Shown here: positions 35,701-47,700 of the stretch, piece after piece
Position numbering within the stretch: position 1 is the first letter of the stretch
Layout: each line of letters starts with the position of its first letter
From: Capitulum mitella
Lineage: Eukaryota; Arthropoda; Thecostraca; Pollicipedomorpha; Pollicipedidae
Length of the DNA: 64,000 nucleotides
Assembly (NCBI GenBank): GCA_030062745.1
Contig: CP099842.1
Coordinates: 23,717,822 to 23,781,821, forward strand
Reading direction: 5' to 3'
The notes under the pieces: generated by a model
The model's input: only the letters and a program-made list of their open reading frames with translations
Databases searched by the model: none
Told to the model about the DNA's origin: nothing
Position numbers and translations under genes: made by a program

Positions 35701-38700
35701 GCACCAAAACAAGAAGAAAAATCCGTTTTTGTTTAAAAGAAAGCAACCGCGAGATGTTCCAACAAATCCTTTAGTTCCAAACACCGACAAAGATATCACT
35801 TGGCACGCGGCTCCTACAAAAACGACCACGACACGTTGGAGAAAATCGTTTTTTTGTGAGAACGCCTCCTGGCTGCTTGGGAAAAGACCAAAGACCGAAG
35901 CAATGCTGTTGAGCAATGAAACTAATCAGCCAGTACCTAGGCAATACATGTTAACAGAGCTCTGAATAAAGACACCAGTTTTCAGTTGGTGTTTTCTCAC
36001 ACCCAGAGACCGCACCACGGGTCTAGCAATGGGGGTCGGATATAGCAGGCGGCTTTTTGGCGTCGGGGACCCTTTTGTTTTCGGGGCTACCCTGACGCAG
36101 TACCGAACCTGGGGTGCTTGTTAAATCTATCGTTGAAGTGTCAGGAGTGGTGGTCGGTACTCGATCTCTTCAGGAGGGAAAAACCCGGAAGAGAAGTCCT
36201 GTGGAGGAGAAAGGGCCCCCCTCGATCTCTTCCAGGAAGGAAAACCCCGGAAGGGAACTCCTGTAGCGGAGAAAGGGCCCCCTTTGGTGCTAAGGGGCCT
36301 CCTGGCGCGGAAAGAAGTCTTCCCGTGCTAAAAAAGGATCCTAACGATGCTGGAGGGCATTGTGGGGGCCTCCCCTAACAGCCTTTGCGCGGAGTCCTCT
36401 GGGGCAAAAAATGGGGACGAAAAACAGTACTATCCTCCCGTCGAGAAAATGAGCCGAACATCCCCTCCCCCCTCCCCGTTTCGCGGGAGGAGGAGGAAAG
36501 AAAACAATGTTCACGGATGGCAACTGAAATTTAACATCAATCGGCCTTCGGTCATTTACTTTAAATGTATCCCAGAATGTGTTTTGACAAATAACGATTT
36601 ACCCCAATGCGCTGTGGTCGTGTTTCTAGGGACCGAAACGTCGGTGCTTTGAAACGGAAAAATTGCCGGAACGCGTTGGGGACGCAGTCTTTTGACCAAA
36701 GATCGATCATTCTTATCTGGGCGTTTGGCAATATGGCCATGTCCAGAACGCGGTATGGTTGTATGGAACAACCAATGGCTGATTTTGGCCTCTGATTCTA
36801 ACATATATTTACTTAGCCATGATTTGTCACATTTACCTGGTCTTGAATCGGCCTAGAGTAATGTGGTGTTTATCACCTGAAAATAGATATGTGACGTCAC
36901 GCTTGCAGTCTACTTACAACTTCACTGGTAGTGGCTGATCATTCCGTCATCAGATCAAAACGCTTATTGAAAAGATGACCCCTGTTGCAGAAAATGTACC
37001 GCACAAGCGATATTTAGTTCGGTTTATTGGTTTACATCTGTCATGGACTGCATTTGTTACATTGTGACGTTGGAAATCCCGGATGCAATTTCTGCATCAA
37101 AGCCACCATTGAACGTTCCACATCTGAATATCGACAAACAGCCTAGGTCATTTTAGAATGGACGTTTCAAGGCTATGTAAACAGTTTTTCGTGTAACTGT
37201 AAGTGAGGCAGAGAGGCATGGGAACGTCTTGCACACTACTCATTAATCAGGATATAAGTCCGATTAATTCGGCTCATAGACCGCCCAAGAAGCCAGCCTG
37301 TCAAAGACGTCAGAGGCACATCCACTGGCAGTATTTACCGAGTTCTGATGTGACACCAGCCGGTTTAAAGCCAGCACCTCGAAGCAAATCTTGGCTTCGG
37401 CCATGCATCCATCAGCATTTACATGAGCCGATAAAGAACACCGTAAGCTTGATCGCAGTAGCCATCAAGGTGTCAGGCAAATTACAGCGTCATCAGCTGG
37501 AGAAGAAACAGACTAAACGCGTCGGAAGCTCCTGATTATTTGGTGTCATTAGTTAGTTCTTTCCAACTCAACCTGAATTAAAATAACTGCCCCGTAAAGA
37601 TACATGTGGCTTTGAGTGCAGGTGCGATTAACTTTAAAGAGTGTTTCAGAAAGAAACACATCCTTCATTTACTTCGATTATCCACAGGGTTTTTTATGTA
37701 ATAAACGCTTTCGCACCTTGGCCAGACTGAAGATCGTGACAATGTGCAAAAACCAAGGGTAGCACAAAAACAGCCGGCTGAGCCCCCATTGTCTGGCTTA
37801 ATTGTGCGGGAGGATCGCCATACCCACAGTTTTGGAGAAACACAGACACCTCATGGAGCAAAGCTGTTCCACATTTCAGCGGCCTGCAGCTTCTGTACTG
37901 AACACAACGTTGATACGAACTTGTTTCTGCTTTTACCCGGTTTTTGTTAGATAATGGGATTATATTTGTCTGTGATTTCACAGTTATCAGTCCAGAAAAA
38001 TGGCTGAAATCCTGATCTGGATTGGCAAAAACAAAGCTCCTCCATCACACTTTTTTGCGTTGAAAACGCCAACATGGACCAAAAAAAAATCGGAAAAAGA
38101 TGTGAGAAGCTTTTACTGGTCTATGTTTGTGGTAGCCTGAAGATAATTGGACTCTGGTAGCCTGTGGTAGTCTGACATTAGACAAACAGCTGACATTAGA
38201 CAATTAGACAAACAGCTGCGATGGCGATGACACAAAATGAGGATGACAATTGCAATAAAACAGACTTGACTTGGTTATGAGGGTGTGTTTAATGCATCCC
38301 AAGAAGATGAGGTTTCACCGAAGGAAGAAATCTTGAAGATGCGAAGTGCGGTAGTTTAAGCTAATAACTTTGAACCTTATGGTGTTCCGGCCTCCATGAT
38401 TAGCCGGATGGGGCTGTTTTTCATTCGTCTTTGTGGCTTCAAAATAACACTGATGGAGGTCCATCGGATAAACAGATTCCTAGTGGATGAATAGTAACGA
38501 GTTGCATCATAGTCGGGCTCAAACGTCCTTGTTGGTGTATAATTGTCGGAAGTTAAATACTCCAACCTTTGTTACGTTTTCCTGGCGCGCTCTGGCCAGT
38601 TTTTATTTTTAGAAAAGCAGCACATGCAGTCTTAGACCTCTGATAAGAAGCTGCGACATACTCCGTGCGCTCAAAGAACTAAGGTCAGTTATCACTCAGA

Positions 38701-41700
38701 GGTAAAATCATGCAATCTTTACATGCACACAGCCAAGGAGTTGTTTTATGACTTCGAACAATTTCTCTACAGAATACCGCATCGCGACACTGGTTAAGGA
38801 GATATCAGAGGATTTGCTTTCATGTCGATCACAGCACTAAAACGAGCATGCCTTGGGGGAAACGACATTCATGTGACACCCATTCATAACAAAACGGTTA
38901 TTCATGACAAAACTAAGAGATCTGAAAAGCGAAATGTCAAGTTGACTTTTCTGAACTTACCATTGATGTGAATCCATGTTATGAATCAAAAGAGGAGACT
39001 TATGCTTAGCTGATTGTTCATTATACTCGCCCACGCATCGAAATAAAATTCTGCTGTTTGACAGATGTAATGTTAGGAACAAAATACGAATGATCGCAAA
39101 GCGTTTAAAAGTACTAAAAGAAAGTCAGTATAGAAGAACAGATGCAACCGGCAGATAAGCAAGCGTACACGTATGCGCGAGATTCATGTTGACAAAAAAT
39201 TGTAAAGCATATCTTTGTTATGTAAAACTGGGTACACCGATACCTCAGCCGTTTAACGCACTCAGTCAAAAACAGCAAATGGAAGCACGTGCCTCAATTG
39301 TACCAGTTTGGTGGCGGAGACAGGGTGTAGGCACCAACCCATGTTTACCTGAGATTCATGACTGTGGACCATATTACTTGGTGAAAGCAGTGGCGGCGTC
39401 AAGGGAGAAGGATAACTGCCTAATCCCCTAGCTTTTATCATCTAGCCTCACCCCAATGCCGATGCGTGGAAAGACATGACCCAAGAATATCGTCTGTCCC
39501 CGCTGTTCCGAATACACCGGCGCCGCCACTGGGTGAAAGCAACAAGTGCTCGTCAAAGCATAAAACAGAAATAAAGCATCTTTAACTTGAAAGCAAATGT
39601 AATTTGTTTAGCCCCGTTTGCCTAAAACACAGCACGGAGGCTAAAGAGTGACTCTATGCAATACGGACCGCGATGTGATTCCTGCGATGACGTCAGGGGC
39701 AAGCCGCGACCGTCCTCATTCGTCCACAGAAAACAGCCTCTGACGCCCATCCCTGGCAAACATCTCCCATATTATCAGCCGTAACGAGCGCCACCGCCGC
39801 CACGGGCGGTCAATCAGCCGTTCCCCGCCGCACAAACGCGGAGTACCCGGCCTGCCGGCGCGCACCCACCTTGTTTGCACTCGGTGCGCACGTTGTTCTC
39901 CATGTTGTTCATCTGCTGCTGGACGCGCTTGAACTGCTGGCTGGCGGCCGAGGAGCGGCGGCGGTACAGCAGGCCGGCGGCCAGCGTGGCGGCGGCCAGC
40001 AGCAGGGCGCCGCAGACGACTCCGGCCAGGAGCGCGGCCGGCGCGCCGCCCGACGCCGGCCCGTACTCGAGCCGGCCCGGCGCGAACTCCAGCCGCCTGC
40101 CAAAGCGCACCAGCACCGGCTGCGGCCCGCTGGCGTCGGCCGGCGGCGCGCACACGAGCTGGCGCAGCGCCAGCGCCGTCACGTTGCACGGCCGGCCACC
40201 GACGGTGACGCGCACGTCCGACGCGTCGGCGGCCAGGTTCAGGTTCTCGCCACGCACCAGCAGCGGCTCGCCGGTGAACGGGCGCGCGCCGCCAGCGAAC
40301 GGCAGCACCAGCGGGTCCGGCACGTACGTCATGGTGGCGCGCAGCTCCGGTTGCGAGCGCGCCAGCTGGCGCACGGCCGCCACGTGGTCCATCTCGAAGC
40401 CGACGAGCACCTCGCGGCTGGCCGGCGGCAGCGCCAGGCCGGCGCGCGCGTCCGCGTGACTAGAGTTGTAGCCGGGCGACGGCCGCGGCCGCCAGCGCGG
40501 CGACTCGCACTGCATGCGCGTGGCGTCGAGCGCGGCGCAGTCGCCGCGGCCGACCACGGCGCCGTCGCGCAGGATGAGCAGCCGCGGCCGCTGCACCGTG
40601 TCCAGGTGCGTGCCGTGCACGGAGATCACCCGGCCGCCGCTGGCGAACGAGCGCAGGGGCCGGATGTCGAGGACGCTCGGGTCGGCCGTGTACGAGAAGG
40701 GCGAGTGCAGCGTGCGCGTGGCGCCGTCCACGGTCAGCGTCAGCTCGCGCACGGCCGCGCTGCCGTTGCTCGGCGGCGTCAGGCACGTCAGGTTGACGCC
40801 CGGCTCGACGAGGCATGGCCGACCGTCCAGCGTCACCGAGCGGTTCGAGCCGATGTTGAGGTTGGCGCCGAGCAGCGTGATGCGCGTGCCGCCGCTGCGC
40901 GGGCCCCGGCGCGGCGAGACGCCGGTCAGCACGACCTCCTGCAACGGCGCAGAGACGAGTCAGCGTCACGACACGGCCGGCTCCCGGCGCCGCGGCCGCT
41001 TATTATTCGCGGCCGCCGCTGTCGGCGGCCGAGTATTTTGACTGCCCGTGTCGTCAGTCATCGCGGCGCCGGCCGTCATTGTGGAGCCGTGCACAGTGGC
41101 ATTCAGATGCGCCCACTCGTCGGCGCCGGTAAATAAACATCTCATCTGCCGGCCGAGGATCAGTCCGGCGCCGCCGCCGCCGCCGCGCCGCTGACCTTGA
41201 AGGCGAACCGCTGCGCGGCCTCTGAGTAGCCGGCCGCGTTGCCGACCAGCACCGAGGCGTGCTGCTGCCGCGACACGGCAGCCGTCCGGCAGACGAGGCG
41301 CACCGACACCTGGTACTGGACCAGGCTGCACGAGGCGCCGCCCAGCACCACCGTGTCGCGCACCTCGGCCTCCGACCGGCCCAGGTTGAAGCCCTCCACG
41401 GTCAGCAGGGTGCCGCCCTCCAGCGGGCCCGAGTCGGGCCAGATCTGCGGAGGCCGTGGCAGGAGTGGAGTCAGAGGGACGTTCGCCTGCTCCGGCGGCC
41501 GTAAATACCGGCTGACGGTAATACGCGCCGGCCCAGACGGTCACTGGGAACGGGGAGAACGCGGGCCGGGCTCAGGCGGAGACGGCGGGACACCTGACAA
41601 TGGCCGGTCGCCGCTCTCCGAGACAGAGGTCACCGGAGTGTTACGACACGGCCACCTCTCCTGGTACGGAGATACCCCGGCAGATCAGCATCCGCTGAGA

Positions 41701-44700
41701 CAGGATCCCGGCAGGTCGTCACGTTTTTCGCTGAGAACACCGGTAGGTTCCTACTCTCTGAGACAGCGAAGCACCGGGAGGTCACCACTGTCCGATACAG
41801 AGGACACCAGAAGATTAACCCCCCCCCCCCCACTAACACAGAGAGACAGAGAACATCATCAGATCATCCCCCTGCCCTGAGACAAAGATAGCAGCAAGTC
41901 ACCGCTCCTTGAGACAGAGACAGCAGCAGGTCGCCGCTCCCTGAGACAAAGACAGCAGCAGGCCGCCGTCCGCAGAGACAGACAGCAGCAGGCCACCACT
42001 CCCAGCTGAGACAGCCGTTTCTAATGGCGCGCGGCCTGCAGTAGCCTGGTGACGTAAATCACGACCGGCCGCTGGACGCCGGTGACGACCCGGCGTGCCC
42101 GAGAGGCCATTAACATGCAGCGCAGAGGTCGACGTGAATGTTCGTACCAGCGCTCGGGCGCACCGGCAACGAAGCTCAGCGTCATTTTTGGCTCATAACG
42201 TATCACCGGCGGCCGGGCGGCAATGTACCAGGTTTGTCAAGGCTGACTAACGTCAAAACCAATTGCACGGCGACTGACGGTGGCTCATCCCGCTGCCGCC
42301 GCACGTTCGCGCCCGGCCAGCGGCGCCAGGGCATACCTTCGTGATGGTGGGCTTGCCACAGCTCTCGTGACGCTCGGCGCAGTTGGGCGCGAACTCGCAG
42401 CGGTCGCCGCACCAGGCGCACTTGTAGCGCGCGTCGCGCGTCACGCACAGCGAACAGTCGGCGTGGCCGCGGTGGCTGCCCAGCACGGCGCACTTGTACA
42501 GCGTCACGTTGGTGGCGTCCACCAGGTGGTCGCCGTTCCAGACCACCGTCAGGCGCCCGGTCTCGTTTGACGTCGCCGCCCGGTACGAGAACTGCGGCGA
42601 GAGGAGGACGGCTAATTCGCCTGATCCGCACCGTGGCTCCGGCCGATTTGTGCCTGATTCCATCCGGCAGCCGAAAGTTTCCGCTGGGGAATCCGTCACG
42701 ATACGTCTTATCAAGATCGCTGGCGGGTGTACCACGAAACAACAACACGGCCACTTCTCCGAGCAGGCATCTTCCCGTAAAGAGAAATCGCAATCTTTCC
42801 ATCTCCGACCGAATAAGTTCAGGCTAGGCTGGCGCGACCGACAAGGTCGGCTGACCGGCCGTTTCAGGGGCCCCGCCGAAGAATGGGTCCGGGGCCCTGG
42901 CGGCGCCCGGGTCGCCCCTCCAGCGGGGGTTAGCACGGACGCCGCCATCAAAGTCAGACGATAATGCACGCCGCACCGTCGGAGGGCGCGACGTAACTCT
43001 CCTGCGACGGTTATGAATGTATTTTAGGCGCTCGCCAAATTTATGGTGTGCTAATTTATCAGATATACAGAGTAGCATCTGGGGATGCTTCGGTAGGGAC
43101 CAGCAGGCTCCTCTGATCCCCACATGAAAGCTGCTCCGTCTTGAGAACTGGTCGGCTCTTTGGAGGGGACTTTGCAGGCTCGGGTTACGCAGAAAAGATG
43201 TCTCATCGTGACAGGGGATTGCGAGGCTTCGAAATGACTATGATATCTGTGTTATCTAATGGCGTTCTAAAATAGCAGTATTGACAGGCCGGGCTATCAA
43301 TAGCAGCAGCCCATTAGGCCACATGCAGCGCGGCGTGTGCGCGCTGTGCGCGAATACATGCCAGCGCAGCACGGGGTCCTGCGAGTAGGTGCCGGGGCAG
43401 ACAGGTGAGCTTTGCAGCCCATGACCAGTCCACATGAACTTCCGCATTTGTTGTACGTCCGAACGCTTTATGTTGGCTATGCCATGGGTAATCCATAAAT
43501 ACAAACATGTTTCTGTTGTCAGGTGACATGCATCTGTTCCTGCTAATCAGTAACCTTTGCTTGTTTCTATTGTCGGATGACATTTACATATTCCTGTTAT
43601 CAGGTGTCCTTTACATGTTTCTGTTGTCAGACGACCTTAACATGCCTCCATTGTTAAGTGACCTGTACCTGTTTCTGTTGGCAGGTGACGGTATCTCCAG
43701 ACAGAGTCGCCGGCACGCGGTGGGTGCGGTCCCCCAGCCGCAGCAGGCAGTGGTAGTCGGAGCCCTCCGGGGCGTTCTCCAGTCGCAGCCGGATCGCGGT
43801 GGGCGCTCCGTCGGCCACGAGCAGAGGAGTGTCGGACGGCCTCAGACGCGGGCAGAACTCCACTCCCCGCCGCTCCGATTCTCCCGGCGTCTGCCGGAAA
43901 ACAGCAGGCGTCACGTGCAGGAGCTAAAAACAGGGCCCACTCACAAGAAAATACACCACCGGCTTTAGACGTTTTTTGACATCGTTTCGTTTTCAGAGTA
44001 TGAGTCTAGTTTGGTGCTGTCGTTGCATATCGGGAGTTCTCCTGTCATGCTTGCTATTTCATCGTCGCAAAAGTGATTCCGCTATGCTACTAAAGTTTGA
44101 ACCAAAACACGCTTCATGATAAATGAAGTCTGTCTCGTTCTCACATTTTCTCCGGTGACGACGGTGCGGCGGCACGAGGTGGCGTTGTGCGTGCAGACGT
44201 TGTCGTACACACACCAGTTGCAGGCCCAGGCCGAGCCGGCGCAGTCGGCGCACGTGGCGTGCCGCGAGCAGTCGTAGTAGGAGAACTGGCGCGACACGAA
44301 GTCCTTGTTCGTCTCGGAGGAGCGCACCGAGAGCGGCACGGCCACGTGGTCACTGCCGGCGAGCACGGCCGGCCTCAGCGCCGGCGGCGGCGCCGTGCAG
44401 GTCAGGCCGTCGGCGGTGGGCAGCGCGTCGGTGGGCGCGGCCGAGCCGAACACGCACTGGTACTTGGCGCCGAACGGCAGTGCCGGCAGCGTGCTCAGGC
44501 GCACCCGGATCTGAAACGGCGCCGGACGGGATGTGGCCGTCGGTCTGAGGGTTCTCACGTCAGCGCGTCCTGCGGTGGTGCTGGGCTGTGCCGGAGGGTA
44601 CCTGCGCGACAGCTAGTGTAAGGAGACTGAAGAGAGGGAGGAGAAATAGGTAAAGAGAGATAAAGAGATGGGGAGACTCGAAGAAGAAGAAAGGGAGAAT

Positions 44701-47700
44701 AGGATGGTTCTTGTGAAAGCTCGCAAACGATGACCGCGATACCTTGCAAATAAATGTGAGGGGAAACTACCACGATCCCGTAAACAAGCTCCGCGGTTGA
44801 CAAAAACGTCCAGTGGCTACCAGACAGCTGGGAGCAAGTTTCCCATCACGCAAAAATGTCAACACACGCCACTGGCTGCCAGTGGTGAAAACAAATGCAA
44901 GATGCATGTGCAAGGCCACCGTAATCCCACGCGAGCTTCTCCGACAGTCTAGGCTGTAAGAACTTTAATTCATCGGCTGTTCGTGACCGTCGTCATTGTT
45001 CTGTCCGACGGGTATGTTATTAGACCTTCAGCGCAACGCGACGGTTTTTAGAGCGATTACCGACGACGAAAAACGTCACTAATGCATTCGAAAAAGAGCC
45101 GGCATCTGTCTGCGGAGAAGCAGCTTTGCGTGCTTTTATGTGATTGTTATTCTCGAGGCGCAAGTGTTGCAATGAGTCTAAAATCCGCCGTAAAATGCAT
45201 CTGATAGCGACTAAATGGCTAAACAGTCGGCCTTGGTTGCTTACGCCCAATCAGACGCGGTGCTGCTGAATTCTCCGGGGCTAAGCTGATCAAGCCCTAC
45301 CACGTAGGCCAAGTGGCCGTTTTGGTGGTGGTGGACGGCCGGTACAAAGCGTCGAGACCAGGTGAATGTGCACATAATTTACGGAGGGATGTGGTGGACG
45401 GTTCCCATTTGATTTTGGCCAAGAGTGGCCCCGTGTTGCCTGGTGTGCTTATGGTGTGGTGCTGATTTCCGTTAAGGATCGCGGACAGGTCCTGTTTAGT
45501 TTAGGAGTGCGACAACGCCTCGCCTTCCCTGTTTGGGCATCGCGATAACACTCGAGCGAGTCCGATCAAGGTTGCCAGCGAGTGATAAAGATTGGTTCGG
45601 CATCGAGTATCGGGTATCGGTGGTGTCTCGCTGCTGTTTCTGGCGCCCCTGGACTACTCAACATCCCAACACTTCATTCAATGTTATTCACTTCATTCAG
45701 TGTTCTCACCGTGGCAGGGTTGGAGATGGGCAGACTCTTGGGCTCAATGCTCTGGAAGTCTATGCAGCGGCTGTTGGTGTCCAGCGCCAGCCAGCGCTGG
45801 CTGCTGGCCCCAGCGTCGCTGCAGTCGGACTTGACGGTGCACCTGAAACCGTCCGTTCGATAACATCGCCTGCCCTTCCCATCTGGCCGAATCGCATACT
45901 AAGCGGCCCGACGACTCTGGCGGCGACTTCAACGCGCGCCACAGCAGCCGCCGGGGATTTGGTGACATGCTGCGCCGCACAGCAGGAGACCGCATCGCTG
46001 GGTGCGAACAAAAACCTAGCCACCGCGGCGCGGTGAATGCAACGCGGCCAGGGCAAAAACCCTGAACGTCGCTTACGCTGAGAACGTATGGGAAAGCTAC
46101 CGCAGTAGAAGACCGCGGCAAGGAGGCCACCCAAAACCCACAGGGGTAAAAACGGCCATTCACCATCAGCTTTGCCTGTGTGGTGAAGAGTATTCACAGG
46201 CATCTTGTGTGCGTGTGGTTGATAGCGCGAGTTACGCAATACCTTATCTCGTCCAGCAGAGCGTGCAATGGTAATTGAGTCATGCATGGTACGTTCAAAC
46301 GGAACAAAAAGTCTGGCCTTTATCCCATTTGCTTGCACACTTATGTCTCGGATTTCTCTCGTGTAAGCTGCATCTGAAAGCCTAACCTACCACAGTGCTT
46401 AAACTGATGAGAGCTCTCTAATCTGAGTTCAACGAGAGCTGCAGGAATCCATCAGCATGCTGATGCGCATTGCCCGTCTTCATTCGTTATTGATGAGATA
46501 CCGCGGCGGTTATCGAGAAAAACGTCCCACCCTGAGCCATCATTCCATCAGCCGCGGCCACAAAACCAGTTTCCGGACGAGCGGGTCTCGGAGCCGGCGA
46601 GCTCCGGCCTGGCCGCCTCGCCACGGCGCAACAATTCAACCCGGCTGGCGGGGACGGTGGCCGCCGGCCGGCCGCGCGAGCGGCGGCCGCCGGCCTGGGC
46701 CGGCCTTATCGGCGCGCTCATCTTGGCACTCGTAAGTTATCCTGTCCTGCTGACGGAGCGGATGCATTGACACCGGTCCGGACGGCGACGCTCGAAACGT
46801 CCCGGCGGAATTGATTGGCCCGCCGCGGCAGTTAGCACGTACTGATTGTGAGACGGCCCGGCCGCCGGAGGTATGAACGTCACTCGTCGCCGGTCCGCCG
46901 ATCGGCCCGGCTGATAGCCGATCATGCGCGACTGGCCGGCCGGTGAGACCGCCGGCAAAGCTGTGCCTTTGGTGTTTTCGTCGTAAGCCGCTGCGCACGT
47001 CTCCGTGCCGTTCTGAGTCCGGCTCCGCGCGCGGCCGACTGGGAGCCGCTCGTGACTCCGCAGCGCAGCGCCGCCCTGCCGCGGGCGGCCGGCGGTCGGT
47101 CGTACCTCTTCTCCAGCGAGCACCAGCCGCAGTAGGGGTCGCCCGAGTTGAGGCAGGAGGAGCAGTCGGTGTAGACCTCGCAGGTCTGCACCCGCATCTT
47201 GGACACCTGTGAGGTCGGATTTCGTCAGACAGAACGGACACACGGGCTCCTTACCGACACTAATGAAACCATAATTAACATAACGGTATGTCTAGGCTTA
47301 TGCACTGTCTGAGCATGAGAAAGCACGGCATCGCGCCGACAAACAAAAAGAGGGCGAGCAAGAGGCCCTGGGCGCATGCCTCACCAGTGCCCTGAGCAAG
47401 TACGTGCTCTGTCAAGAGGCCAGGGAACAGGAAAAGCCAATCAGGAGCCAGCTCGCCTGGGTGGTCCCCGCATCTACAATGAATGGGTGCAGTGCTGTGT
47501 CTGCAGGCGGCCCGGGACTGGCACCGGCGCTGTGTCAGGGCCCGCATGGAGGCGTGCCGGGAGCAGGAACAATCCCTTATCAAGCGGCTGCAGGCGGCTG
47601 GCGGTGGACACCAGCGCGCGGAGGCGAAGGGGACAAACGTATCCGGCAGCGTCACAAGAGATCACTGGATCGCACTCCAACTTCATTTGCATGTGGCCTT

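Larger units (their letters stand above)
28938..39869 (-). other. Plexin giant intron, 10.9 kb
   Basis: The intron separates the membrane-span exon from the cytoplasmic exons. It contains a decayed repeat near 29.65 kb, a GC-rich island and minisatellite (32,420-33,290), a foldback element (35,627-36,797) and a hAT-type MITE (39,388-39,531). Stretches 31.0-32.2, 33.3-35.5 and 36.8-39.3 kb are ordinary AT-rich intron with small repeats only. No nested gene is recognised. Confidence 0.85.

Noticed and set aside
39871-41136. 421-residue open frame on the + strand
   Set aside because: It lies opposite the large plexin exon; high GC removes stop codons. The plexin frame has clear homology and the + frame has none.
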